DNA from: Rhodobacteraceae bacterium UBA3069
GTDB lineage: Bacteria; Pseudomonadota; Alphaproteobacteria; Rhodobacterales; Rhodobacteraceae
Direction: 5' to 3'
Assembly: GCA_002366795.1 (NCBI GenBank)
Contig: DFBX01000125.1
Coordinates: forward strand, 14,417-78,416
DNA: 64,000 nt
A model generated the notes under the pieces. It saw only the letters and a program-made list of their open reading frames with translations. It was not told the origin of the DNA and made no database searches. Of this stretch, positions 15,252 through 24,275 are shown piece after piece. Position 1 is the first letter of the stretch. Each line of letters starts with the position of its first letter. The translations under genes and the position numbers were made by a program.

Positions 15252-17005
15252 TTGAAAGACTTCGCCTGAGCAGCCGGTCGCTTCCTTTTCGCATCGCCGC
15301 CCTTCTGGCGGTGACGCTTTTGCCGATCGGGCTGATCTCTGTCACACAAACCGTTTTGCTGAGCAGACAAGAGGACGAGCGCGCGCGCGCGTCACTTCTT
15401 GCTTTGACGACCGACGCCGCCTCGGGTGAAGAGGGGCAGATCAGAACCGCTATCGGCGCGGCCAATGCGGTTGCGTCGATCCTGCCGGGACTGCGTGCCA
15501 GCGGCTGGGATTGCCGCGACGGGCTGCAAACACTGCTGGAAACATCAGGTATATTTTCCTACGCCGGATATGTGGATGGAAACGGCGACGTCATCTGCGC
15601 CTCTGACGGCGAAGGGTTGAACGTCAAGGACGGCGTGATCTTCAACCAGATGCGGCAAAACCCCGTGACCCGCGTTTCCATCGTGCTGGACGCGCCGGTC
15701 AGCGGCACCGCCGTGGTTCTGACCAGCGTGCCGATCCTGCAGCCGGACGGCACATTCGATGGTTATGTGTCCGTGTCACTGCCGCACCGCGAATTGTTTC
15801 GCAATGTCAGCGAAATGACTGAAAACCGCCTGACCGACCTGATCACCTTCAATGCCGAAGGGGCGATCCTGACCTCTGACGGGGGGCTGGACACGGCGGC
15901 GCAGCGCCTGCCCGCAGGCCACACCCTGCAATCGCTGATCCGCAGCGGGCAATCGGCCTTTGCCGGGCGCACCCCGGTCGGCGAAGACCGCATTTTCGCC
16001 TTTGTGCCCATCATTGACGGCGCGGTCTATGCGCTTGGGGTCTGGGAATATGCCACGACAGCCCCATGGGTGCGGTGGCTGAGCATCACCAGCTCGCTTC
16101 TGTTCCCGGTCGCCATGTGGCTGGCTTGCCTGGGCGTCGCCTTTTTCGCCGTGCAAAAGATGGTGATCCGGCCAACGCGCAACCTGCGCGCGCGGATGCT
16201 GCAATTCATGCGCACCCGCCGCATCGCGCCGGTGTCGAATGAAAGCGTGATCCCGCTAGAATTGCAGGAAATGAACGAGACGTGGCAACGGCTTGCCACC
16301 AGCGTTCTGCATGACGAGGCCGAATTGCAGAACACGATTCACGCCAAGACCGTGCTGCTGAAAGAGGTGCATCACAGGGTCAAGAACAACCTGCAACTGA
16401 TCGCCTCGATCCTGAACCTCAAGATCCGAAAATCCGGCAATGGCGAGGTCAAGACCGCGCTTGGCGACATCCAGCAGCGGGTGATGAGCCTAGCCCGCGT
16501 TCACCAGCAGCTTTACGAAACGTCCACCTCGGAGCAGGTGCGGGCGGATGAACTGTTGGAAAGCACCGTGTCGCAAATCCTTGCCGGCGCGGCGCCAGAC
16601 GCGTCGAACATCACCTATTCAGGCAGTTTCGCGCCGGTCACGGTTTACCCCGACCAGGCTGTGCCCCTGTCGCTGGCCGTGTCCGAACTGGTCACCAATG
16701 CGCTGAAATACATGGGACGCGATGCCGACAACAAAGCCCATCTTGACGTGCGCCTGTGGACCGAGGGGGAAACCACCGCCCTGTTCGAAATCACCAATAC
16801 CCTGCGCGATCCCGGCACGATCCCGGCAGGTGGAAACGGCGATTCAGGCTTGGGCGAAAAACTGATCCGCGCCTTCGTGCAACAGATGGAAGGTAAAATG
16901 ACAATCTCGACCGAGGGGGGAACGTATCGCGTCCAGTTGCGTTTGCCTGTTGCGGCTTTCGTGGAACCGAACGCCGATGGCGGTCATGACGTGACCCTGA
17001 TCTGA
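15248..17005 (+). CDS. Membrane HisKA_2-family sensor histidine kinase of the stress locus (PhyK-like)
   Basis: 585 residues. One N-terminal transmembrane helix (residues 13-35), a periplasmic sensor region of about 220 residues with dCache/PAS-like features, a second transmembrane helix near 285, a HAMP-like linker, then a HisKA_2 domain with phospho-acceptor His375/376 in EVHHRVKNN and a HATPase (SELVTNALKYMG). Translation starts at TTG (15248-15250), overlapping the ecfG stop (TTGA). Kinases in this position typically phosphorylate PhyR, so this is the likely input of the stress response; the signal is unknown. Confidence 0.87.
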   Translation: MIERLRLSSRSLPFRIAALLAVTLLPIGLISVTQTVLLSRQEDERARASLLALTTDAASGEEGQIRTAIGAANAVASILPGLRASGWDCRDGLQTLLETSGIFSYAGYVDGNGDVICASDGEGLNVKDGVIFNQMRQNPVTRVSIVLDAPVSGTAVVLTSVPILQPDGTFDGYVSVSLPHRELFRNVSEMTENRLTDLITFNAEGAILTSDGGLDTAAQRLPAGHTLQSLIRSGQSAFAGRTPVGEDRIFAFVPIIDGAVYALGVWEYATTAPWVRWLSITSSLLFPVAMWLACLGVAFFAVQKMVIRPTRNLRARMLQFMRTRRIAPVSNESVIPLELQEMNETWQRLATSVLHDEAELQNTIHAKTVLLKEVHHRVKNNLQLIASILNLKIRKSGNGEVKTALGDIQQRVMSLARVHQQLYETSTSEQVRADELLESTVSQILAGAAPDASNITYSGSFAPVTVYPDQAVPLSLAVSELVTNALKYMGRDADNKAHLDVRLWTEGETTALFEITNTLRDPGTIPAGGNGDSGLGEKLIRAFVQQMEGKMTISTEGGTYRVQLRLPVAAFVEPNADGGHDVTLI

Positions 17006-17032
17006 TCCGGTGCCAGGGAGGGCACGACAGCA

Positions 17033-18652
17033 ATGCCCGACGCCAGCGCCACCACAAGCATTCGGCCCGCCCCGTTGGAGGGGATCCCGAAAGGCGCGGC
17101 GCAGCCCGCGCCACTGCAGGTGCTGGTCACCGCGGCCGAGGCATATCCCGCCTTTGAACGTCTGGTGCTGGATGCCCGCGACGAGGTCGTGATGGGGTTT
17201 CGCATTTTCGATCCGCGCACCCGCTTGCGCAGCGCCGAAGGGCGCGCCGTGGGTGAAACATGGGCCGATCTTTTGGCTGACGCCCTGCGGCGCGGGGTGC
17301 GCATCACGCTTTACCTGTCTGATTTCGACCCGCTTGTCGCCACTGACCTGCATGCCGGCACATGGCGCAGTATCCGCATCTTGTGCGGTGCGCGCGAACT
17401 GGCCGGACCGGGCGCTGCCCCCCTGACCCTGCGCCCGATGCTGCATCCCGCGCGCATCGGCCTGCTGCAACGGCTGCTGTTCGCGCCCGCCATGCTGCTG
17501 CGCATGAAACGGCTTGAGGATCGGCTGGCCGGTTTCGCCGGCGGCGAAAGCGCCCGCCCGCCCGAGGGCGAGAAAGCCCGCTCGAAGGTGGAGCGCAGCC
17601 ACCTGCCCGGCGTTCATGCCCTGAAACGACACCGCGGCCTTGTGCCCGCCTTTCCCGCTTCGCATCATCAGAAGCTGGCCGTTGTCGATGGCCGCCACCT
17701 GTATATCGGCGGGCTGGATCTGGACGAACGACGCTATGACACCCCGCTCCACAACACCGCAGCGCAGCAAAGCTGGCATGACGTGCAGGTCTTGCTGGAC
17801 GATCCGGCCAAGGCACAGGCGGCCATCGCGCATCTGCACGGGTTCGGCGGCGCCGTTGCGGGCCATACCGATGCGCCCGCCGCGCCGGGGCTGATCCGCA
17901 CGTTGTCGGCGGATCGCGGGGCTGGCAACCTGTGGCACGGCACGCCGCGCCCGATCCTGTCGGAAATCGCCGATGCACATCACACCCAGATCGCGGCCTC
18001 GCCCCGGATGATCTATCTGGAAACGCAGTTCTTCCGGGACCGCTCCATCGCCCGTCAGCTGGCCACCCGCGCCCGCGCCGTGCCAGACCTGCGGCTGATC
18101 CTCGTGCTGCCGGGCGCGCCCAATTCCGTGGCGTTCCGCAACCATCCGGGACTGGACGGCCGGTTTGGCGACCATTTGCAGGCCCATTGCCTGCGCCGTA
18201 TCAGGCGCGCGTTCAAGGATCGAATGCTGGTTGCCAGTCCTGTGCAACCCCGCAGCCCGGACCAGCGCGACAAGGACACCGACCGCGCCACGCTGCACGG
18301 CGCACCGCTGATTTACCTGCATGCCAAGGTGTCCGTGTTCGATGATCGCGCCGCCATCGTTTCCTCCGCAAACCTGAACGGCCGATCGATGCGATGGGAC
18401 AGCGAAACCGGCGTTCTGTTCGAAACCCCGCACGAGGTGGCGCGGCTGCGCGACCACGTGATGGGACATTGGACTGGCGCGCGCCCATCGGACATGGACC
18501 ATGGGCAACTGTTCAACGCATGGAGCAACCATATCCGGCACAACGCGAACACGCCGTCCGCAGACCGAAGCGGGTTCCTTGTGCCTTATGACGCGAAAGC
18601 CGCATCCGAAACGGCGTTACCCCTGCCCGGCATCCCCGAGGAAATGGTCTGA
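17033..18652 (+). CDS. Phospholipase D-like protein with two HKD motifs
   Basis: 539 residues without a signal peptide. Two catalytic HxKx4D motifs are present: HQKLAVVD (about residue 210) and HAKVSVFD (about residue 430), the second followed by SSANLNGRS, typical of phospholipase D and cardiolipin synthase relatives. It starts 27 bases after the kinase gene of the stress locus and may be cotranscribed. The substrate is unknown: phosphatidyl transfer or lipid hydrolysis are both possible. A membrane-remodelling role in the stress response is inference. Confidence 0.85.
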   Translation: MPDASATTSIRPAPLEGIPKGAAQPAPLQVLVTAAEAYPAFERLVLDARDEVVMGFRIFDPRTRLRSAEGRAVGETWADLLADALRRGVRITLYLSDFDPLVATDLHAGTWRSIRILCGARELAGPGAAPLTLRPMLHPARIGLLQRLLFAPAMLLRMKRLEDRLAGFAGGESARPPEGEKARSKVERSHLPGVHALKRHRGLVPAFPASHHQKLAVVDGRHLYIGGLDLDERRYDTPLHNTAAQQSWHDVQVLLDDPAKAQAAIAHLHGFGGAVAGHTDAPAAPGLIRTLSADRGAGNLWHGTPRPILSEIADAHHTQIAASPRMIYLETQFFRDRSIARQLATRARAVPDLRLILVLPGAPNSVAFRNHPGLDGRFGDHLQAHCLRRIRRAFKDRMLVASPVQPRSPDQRDKDTDRATLHGAPLIYLHAKVSVFDDRAAIVSSANLNGRSMRWDSETGVLFETPHEVARLRDHVMGHWTGARPSDMDHGQLFNAWSNHIRHNANTPSADRSGFLVPYDAKAASETALPLPGIPEEMV

Positions 18653-18670
18653 TAAATTTGCAGAATTTCG

Positions 18671-18696
18671 GGAACATCTCGTCCCCTTGGTAAGTT
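18671..18696 (+). promoter_or_regulatory. EcfG-like promoter before the heme oxygenase gene (GGAAC-N17-AGTT)
   Basis: GGAAC 18671-18675, a 17-base spacer and AGTT 18693-18696. It has the same one-base deviation as the nepR promoter. It starts 19 bases after the phospholipase stop and points at bphO. Confidence 0.5.
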
Positions 18697-18738
18697 AAAA
18701 CATTGTTATCGGTCACTGTTTGAGTTCGAAATCCCCCG

Positions 18739-18771
18739 CCCTTTCCGAAAAACAACCTTTTTCGGAAAGGG
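18739..18771 (+). promoter_or_regulatory. Strong hairpin over the bphO ribosome site
   Basis: CCCTTTCCGAAAAA pairs perfectly with TTTTTCGGAAAGGG (14 bp, 5-base loop CAACC). It ends 3 bases before the ATG at 18775. The 3' arm contains the purine-rich GGAAAGGGG that would serve as ribosome site, so the stem could block translation; alternatively it terminates the phospholipase transcript. Confidence 0.6.
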
Positions 18772-18774
18772 GTC

Positions 18775-19416
18775 ATGACCGACCCGATGGCCGCAAGACT
18801 GGCCCCCACGCCCCTTGAAAGGACGCGAACGCTTTTGATACTTCACTCTCTACGGCAGGCCCTGCTCGACCGCCTGCGTCCCGATCATCAGAGCGTTGAC
18901 GACCTCTTTTCCGATCTCGATCTTACGGACGCCGCAGACCTGACGACATTCCTGACACTTCAGCATCGCGGGTTTTCCGCGTTGCGCGCGGCGGCAAGTG
19001 ACGCGCCCGGCTGTCGGGTCACAGCGAACCTGACCAGTATTTGCGATAGCATGGCACAGGATCTGGCATGGCTGGATGCCGCACCGACCCTCGGCCCGCA
19101 CCCCGTAGGCACCGGCCTGCACCCCTTGGCCATCGAATAAATTTACCTTGGCTCGCGCCTTGGCGGGCGGGTGTTGAAACGCCGCTGGCAGCAGGCCGCC
19201 GATCCACGCGTGCGGGGCGCGTCCAAGATGTTCGACATGCCCGACCCGGCCCTGCAATGGCGCGATTTCTGCGCCGAGTTGTCGGATATTCGCGCCGCTT
19301 CCAGCCTTGGCCGACAGGTCATTGCCGATGCCCGCGCCGCGTTCCAGCTATTCCACATGCCGCAGCAGCCCTTCGTCCCTTTCCCCGACATGCCCCAAAT
19401 CGAAAAGGACGCCTGA
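18775..19416 (+). pseudogene. bphO: Heme oxygenase (BphO) interrupted by a stop codon
   Basis: The frame opens at 18775 and encodes an HO-like helical protein with a proximal-His candidate in DHQSVDDLFSDLDL. It stops at TAA 19138-19140. The same frame continues after the stop as IYLGSRLGGRVL, a conserved heme oxygenase segment, to the TGA at 19414. Relatives have Tyr at the stop position (family pattern A-x-E-Y-x-Y-L-G-S-R-L-G), so a single TAC/TAT to TAA change explains it. It would supply biliverdin to the phytochrome gene, which starts 2 bases after its end. As written, only a 121-residue fragment is made. Confidence 0.8.
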
Positions 19417-19417
19417 C

Positions 19418-22021
19418 ATGACCGGCCCGTCCAACTCTCAAGACCCCGAAAAACGCCCTTATTCCGACGCCGAGAAAGTCACCCTGGCCAATTGCGACCG
19501 CGAGCCGATCCATACCCTTGGGCATATCCAGGATTTCGGCGCGCTGATCGCCGTGACCTCGGACTGGATCGTCAACCACAGCTCTGCCAACCTGCACCCG
19601 ATACTGGGGATCGACCCGTCCGAGGCCTTCGGCACCCCCCTGTCCAAACATCTGCCTGCCGAAACCTTGCATTTCCTGCGGTCACGGATGCAGATGCGCG
19701 GCGAGGCGCAATCGGTCGTGCGGGTGTTCGGCGTGGACGTGATGCAGGACGGGCGCGCCTTCGATGTTACCATCCATGCGTCAGGCCGCAGCTATATCTT
19801 TGAATTCGAACCGAAACCCGATGGCGCGCGGCGCGATGACATGGGTTTGGTCCACCCGCTGATCGCCCGCATCAATGCCAAGCCCGACCAGCCGTCGATG
19901 TTTCGGACCGCCGCGCAAGGTATGAAGGCGCTGACCGGGTTTGACCGCGTGATGGTCTATCGTTTTGCCGAAGACGGCACCGGAGAGGTGGTGGCAGAGG
20001 CGCTGGAACCGGGGATGGAGCCCTTTCTTGGCCTGCGCTATCCGGCTTCGGACATCCCTGAACAGGCCCGCGCGCTGTATAAACGCAACCTGCTGCGCAT
20101 CATCGCGGACGTGGATGCCAAACCCGTACCGATCCTGCCGGAACTTTCGCCCGAAGGCGGCCCGCTGGACCTGTCGTTTTCCGTCACGCGGGCGGTATCG
20201 CCGATCCATATCGAATACCTGCGCAACATGGGCGTCGGCGCATCGATGTCGGTTTCCATCCTCAAGAAGGGGGAATTATGGGGGCTGTTCGCCTGCCACC
20301 ACAACAGCCCGCGCTATGTGGATTACGAATTGCGCACGGCGGCAGAACTGCTGGGGCAGATGTTCTCTTACGAGCTGGGCCAGAAAGAGGCCGCGGCAGA
20401 GCAAACCCAGGTCGCCCGCGCCCGCACCCTGCATGACGACATCATGATGCAGGTTTCCTCGGGGAAATCCTTTGGCGAAGGTTTCGCGGAACTGGCCGAC
20501 AGGATCGGCGGTATCATCCCCTATGACGGGATCGCCCTGTATACCGAAGGCACGTACACCGCCCTTGGCAGCACCCCCGGCGAAGAGGAATTCACCGGGC
20601 TTGCGCGGTGTCTGAACACCGGGCTTGCGGGGCAGATATTCGCCACGTCGAACCTCGCCAGCGCCTATCCCGCCGCAGAAGGGTTCGGCGATCGCGTTGC
20701 CGGTGTCATGGCGATGCCGATATCGCGCACGCCGCGCGACTATATCGTGCTGTTCCGCCGCGAGGTGGCGCAATCGATGACATGGGCGGGCAACCCGGAA
20801 AAGTCGGTGACAATCGGCCCGAACGGATCGCGCCTGAGCCCGCGCAAGCGTTCTGACGCATGGCGCGAAATCGTCAAAGGCCAATCGACCCCGTGGACGG
20901 ATGCGGAACGGTCCGCCGCCGAGGCGCTGCGCGTCACCCTGCTGGAGGTCGTTCTGAAACTGACGGACGAGGCAAATCAGGAACGCAGCCGCGCGCAGGA
21001 CAAACAGGAACTGCTGATCGCCGAGCTGAACCACCGCGTGCGCAACATCCTGAACCTGATCCAAGGGCTGGTGTCGCAATCCAGCCAAGCCACGAACAAC
21101 GTGACCGATTACACCCGCGTGCTGGGGGACCGCATTCACGCGCTGGCCCGCGCCCATGACCAACTGACCCGTGACGATTGGGGCCCCGCCGCGCTGGTCG
21201 ATCTGATCGCAACCGAGGTGGAGGGCTTTCTGGGCCGTGACCGCGACAAGGTCGAAATCACCGGCGGCGACGTGCGGCTGACGCCCGAGACATTCTCGAC
21301 CATGGCGCTTGTCATGCACGAACTGGTCACGAATTCGGTCAAACACGGTGCCTTGGGCGCGCCGGACGGGCGCGTGATGATTGACCTGTCGCGGCAGCCG
21401 GACGGCGCATTGCGCATCGCCTGGGTTGAAAAAGGCGGCCCGCAGGTGCGTGCGCCCACGCGCCGCGGCTTTGGCTCGACCATCATCGAACGCTCGGTCC
21501 CCTACGAACTGAAAGGCCGCGCAAACGTGGACTACACCCCGACCGGACTGGAGGCGGAATTCATCCTGCCCGCCCATTGCTTGGCCACGATGCCCGCGCA
21601 GCCATTGCAGCCCCGCCAAAGTCTGGGCATGCGCGAACAGGCCGAAACACCCGTCGCCAAGCCACGTATCCAAGGGGCCGTGTTGCTGGTCGAGGACAAC
21701 CTGATCATCGCCATGGACGCCGAGGATGTGCTGGCAGACATGGGCGCCGATCCGGTACTGACCGCCGCCTCGGTCGCAGAGGCGCTGGCCCTGATCGAAC
21801 AGCACGAATTGACGCTGGCCCTGCTGGATGTAAACCTTGGGGCGGAAACGTCTGAACGGGTGGCCGAGAAACTGCGAGAGATCGGCGTGCCTTTCGCGCT
21901 GGCGTCGGGGTTAGGGGCGGAAACCCGCAAAGTACCCGCCTACGAAGGGGTGCCTGTGCTGAACAAACCCTATGACACCGAAAGGATGCATATGCTGGTC
22001 GCGCAGATGCTGGCAGGCTGA
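19418..22021 (+). CDS. bphP: Bacteriophytochrome hybrid histidine kinase (PAS-GAF-PHY-HWE kinase-receiver)
   Basis: 867 residues. Biliverdin-attachment Cys26 lies in LANCDREPIH, ahead of the PAS domain (GHIQDFGAL). GAF carries YPASDIPEQAR and the chromophore-site His in SPIHIEYLRNMG. PHY carries the tongue motif PRKRSDAW, where most relatives have PRxSF. An HWE/HisKA_2 kinase follows (ELNHRVRNILNLIQGL, VMHELVTNSVKHG), then a C-terminal receiver (LALLDVNLG). It senses red/far-red light through biliverdin. The ATG at 19418 follows the bphO stop by one base; the longer open frame overlaps bphO. With bphO broken, chromophore must come from another heme oxygenase if the protein is functional. Confidence 0.94.
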   Translation: MTGPSNSQDPEKRPYSDAEKVTLANCDREPIHTLGHIQDFGALIAVTSDWIVNHSSANLHPILGIDPSEAFGTPLSKHLPAETLHFLRSRMQMRGEAQSVVRVFGVDVMQDGRAFDVTIHASGRSYIFEFEPKPDGARRDDMGLVHPLIARINAKPDQPSMFRTAAQGMKALTGFDRVMVYRFAEDGTGEVVAEALEPGMEPFLGLRYPASDIPEQARALYKRNLLRIIADVDAKPVPILPELSPEGGPLDLSFSVTRAVSPIHIEYLRNMGVGASMSVSILKKGELWGLFACHHNSPRYVDYELRTAAELLGQMFSYELGQKEAAAEQTQVARARTLHDDIMMQVSSGKSFGEGFAELADRIGGIIPYDGIALYTEGTYTALGSTPGEEEFTGLARCLNTGLAGQIFATSNLASAYPAAEGFGDRVAGVMAMPISRTPRDYIVLFRREVAQSMTWAGNPEKSVTIGPNGSRLSPRKRSDAWREIVKGQSTPWTDAERSAAEALRVTLLEVVLKLTDEANQERSRAQDKQELLIAELNHRVRNILNLIQGLVSQSSQATNNVTDYTRVLGDRIHALARAHDQLTRDDWGPAALVDLIATEVEGFLGRDRDKVEITGGDVRLTPETFSTMALVMHELVTNSVKHGALGAPDGRVMIDLSRQPDGALRIAWVEKGGPQVRAPTRRGFGSTIIERSVPYELKGRANVDYTPTGLEAEFILPAHCLATMPAQPLQPRQSLGMREQAETPVAKPRIQGAVLLVEDNLIIAMDAEDVLADMGADPVLTAASVAEALALIEQHELTLALLDVNLGAETSERVAEKLREIGVPFALASGLGAETRKVPAYEGVPVLNKPYDTERMHMLVAQMLAG

Positions 22022-22133
22022 TCCGCAGCGGCCGCCATTCACGTCCCCGCGCGCAAGTTGAATTTGCGCTTGGCGCAAAGGGGGCGCAGGCTCTACTGTT
22101 CCGGCATTCACGCGGAAGGTAGGCCCGATAAAG

Positions 22134-23261
22134 ATGGTGTTTCTGGATCCACCACATAATTTGCTTTTGGTTTTCGCCTCGCTTTGCGTGGCGATGATCG
22201 CCGGGTTCACGGGCCTGTCGCTGACGCAGGGCCTGTCGCGCAAATCGCTGTTGCAGCGCAAGGTTTCGGTGGCGCTTGCCGCCATTGCCCTTGGCGGTGG
22301 CATCTGGTCGATGCATTTCGTCGCCATGCTGGGGATGCAGCTGCCTATCCAGTTCTATTACGACGCGGTGATCACGCTTGCCTCGGCCTTGGTGGCGATC
22401 CTTGTGGTGGGGCTGGCCCTGCTGATCCTGCATTTCCGTGCCCGCACCAACCTGACGCTGACCCTTGCGGGCGGCATCGTGGGCCTTGGCATTCTGGCCA
22501 TGCACTACATCGGCATGGCAGGGCTGGAACTGTGCCGCGCGGTCTATACGCCACTTGGGCTTGGCATTGCCGGTATTTCATCGTGTTTGCTCAGCATCGC
22601 GGCGTTTCGCGTGGCCTATGGAAACCGCAGCCACCGCAACATCTTGCTGGGCACGCTGTGTTTCGGATTTTCGGTCTTTGCCGTTCATTTCGTCGCCGTG
22701 GCGGGCACGGATTTCATTGCCACTGCCACCCAGACCGAAGTCGGCCCCCTGATCGGGAACGAGGTGCTGGCCATCGGTGTCGTCCTGACCAGTTTCGTGC
22801 TGTGCAGCGCCTTCTTGCTGACCGGCGTGACCTTTCTGGACGGTGACAGGCCCGCGCCCCTGATGCTGGCAGCGCATGCGGTGCCCACCGAACAGAGCGC
22901 GGATGCGGGTGCCGACGCACAGGCACCGCTGCTTCCTAAAATCCCGTATGAGCAGGACGGCGGCACCCGGTTCCTGGACCTGTCATCGGTCGTGGCGATC
23001 CGGGCCGAGGGGCATTACACCCATGTGTATACCGACACTGGCAAATTCTTCTGCGCCTGGTCCATCACCGAGGCCGAAAAACGCCTGTCGCAGACGCCGC
23101 TTTTGAAGTCCCACCGGTCCTACCTGATCAATCCCGCCCATGTCAGCCGGTTCGAACGACTGAAGGACAACGGGGTCTGTCATTTCGATCTGCCGCACCT
23201 GCCCAAGGTGCCGATCAGCCGCACGCGGCTGAAACCCGTGCGCGACGCATTGGGCGTATAA
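22134..23261 (+). CDS. MHYT-LytTR membrane regulator (CoxC/CoxH-like)
   Basis: 375 residues. The N-terminal 240 residues hold seven hydrophobic segments with three MHYT-type metal motifs (SMHFVAMLGM, AMHYIGMAGL, AVHFVAVAGT). The C-terminal 100 residues form a LytTR DNA-binding domain (VVAIRAEGHYTHVYT, LLKSHRSYLINPAHV). MHYT domains are proposed to sense CO, O2 or NO through bound copper. The same MHYT-LytTR fusion occurs as CoxC and CoxH in the cox cluster of Oligotropha. Directly downstream are two direct repeats and the cox operon, so this is the likely CO-responsive activator. Confidence 0.9.
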   Translation: MVFLDPPHNLLLVFASLCVAMIAGFTGLSLTQGLSRKSLLQRKVSVALAAIALGGGIWSMHFVAMLGMQLPIQFYYDAVITLASALVAILVVGLALLILHFRARTNLTLTLAGGIVGLGILAMHYIGMAGLELCRAVYTPLGLGIAGISSCLLSIAAFRVAYGNRSHRNILLGTLCFGFSVFAVHFVAVAGTDFIATATQTEVGPLIGNEVLAIGVVLTSFVLCSAFLLTGVTFLDGDRPAPLMLAAHAVPTEQSADAGADAQAPLLPKIPYEQDGGTRFLDLSSVVAIRAEGHYTHVYTDTGKFFCAWSITEAEKRLSQTPLLKSHRSYLINPAHVSRFERLKDNGVCHFDLPHLPKVPISRTRLKPVRDALGV

Positions 23262-23278
23262 CACCGCGTTAACGCGGC

Positions 23279-23310
23279 TCGCATTTCGTGCAGGCCATTC
23301 GCATTTCGTG
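23279..23310 (+). promoter_or_regulatory. 12-bp direct repeats upstream of coxM, candidate LytTR operator
   Basis: TCGCATTTCGTG occurs twice, at 23279-23290 and 23299-23310, exactly 20 bases apart (two helical turns). LytTR regulators bind paired direct repeats of about 9 bases with this spacing. The neighbour upstream encodes a LytTR protein and the neighbour downstream is the cox operon. The repeat is certain; the binding is inferred. Confidence 0.65.
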
Positions 23311-23410
23311 AAATCCTCCTCTACGCTGGTGGGAATCCATGCGCCGCGTGCGGCAGCTTGGCGCACCCTTCTGCGCAACGATAAATTGTATCAGCCAGGG
23401 AGGAACCAGC

Positions 23411-24265
23411 ATGATACCGGCACCATTCGACTACCACCGGCCAGACAGCCTTGAGGGGGTGATGTCCCTCATCCGCGAACATGGCGACGAGGCGCGGGTC
23501 ATGGCAGGCGGGCACAGCCTGATCCCCATGATGAAACTGCGCATGGCCGAGGTGCCGCACCTGATCGACCTTCAGGCCATCGACAGCCTGCGCGGCATTC
23601 GCATCGACGGCGACAAGATCACCCTTGGCGCGATGGTCACGCAGCACGAATTGATCGACCATGCGGAACTGGCTACCAAGGCTCCGATCCTGCGCGAGGC
23701 GGCGCTGCAAATAGCCGATCCACAGGTGCGATACATGGGCACCGTGGGCGGCAACGTGGCCAACGGCGATCCGGGCAACGACATGCCGGGGCTGATGCAA
23801 TGCCTGGACGCGCAGTTCACGCTTCATGGCCCCGAGGGCACCCGCACCGTGGCCGCGCGCGACTTTTACGAGGCGGCCTATATGACCGCCCGCACCGATG
23901 AAGAGGTGCTGACAGAGGTGACGTTCGCAGCCACCGGCGGCGGCTACGCCTATGAAAAGCAGAAGCGCAAGATCGGCGATTACGCAACCGCTGCGGCGGC
24001 GGTCCTGATTTCCAAATCCGGCGGGCAGGTCAGCGCGGCCTCTGTCGCCATGACCAACCTGTCGGACGTTCCGGTCTTTTCGCAAGGTGCAGCCGATGCG
24101 CTGGTGGGGACAGATTGCGGCGATGCTGCGGTGGATGCTGCCGTTGCCGCCGCGCTGGCCGAAATCGACCCGACCGAAGACAACCGCGGCCCCGTCGCCT
24201 TCAAGCGCCACGTTGCGGGGATCATCATCGCCCGCACCATCCGCGGCGCATTCAACCGCGCGTAA
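23411..24265 (+). CDS. coxM: Carbon monoxide dehydrogenase medium (FAD) subunit
   Basis: 284 residues of the FAD-binding molybdopterin dehydrogenase family: flavin motifs AGGHSLIPMMKLRM (about residue 33) and TVGGNVANGDPGND (about 110), plus a C-terminal CO_deh_flav domain. CoxM takes electrons from the 2Fe-2S centres of CoxS and passes them to the quinone pool. The ATG at 23411 has GGGAGG 7 bases upstream; an in-frame ATG at 23339 lacks a site and lies before the operon leader. It is first in coxMSLDEF. Confidence 0.95.
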   Translation: MIPAPFDYHRPDSLEGVMSLIREHGDEARVMAGGHSLIPMMKLRMAEVPHLIDLQAIDSLRGIRIDGDKITLGAMVTQHELIDHAELATKAPILREAALQIADPQVRYMGTVGGNVANGDPGNDMPGLMQCLDAQFTLHGPEGTRTVAARDFYEAAYMTARTDEEVLTEVTFAATGGGYAYEKQKRKIGDYATAAAAVLISKSGGQVSAASVAMTNLSDVPVFSQGAADALVGTDCGDAAVDAAVAAALAEIDPTEDNRGPVAFKRHVAGIIIARTIRGAFNRA

Positions 24266-24275
24266 GGAGCAAACA

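Noticed and set aside
16844..18541. 565-codon minus-strand open frame opposite the phospholipase gene
   Set aside because: The plus strand has both HKD motifs in the right spacing; the antisense frame has no recognisable domain.
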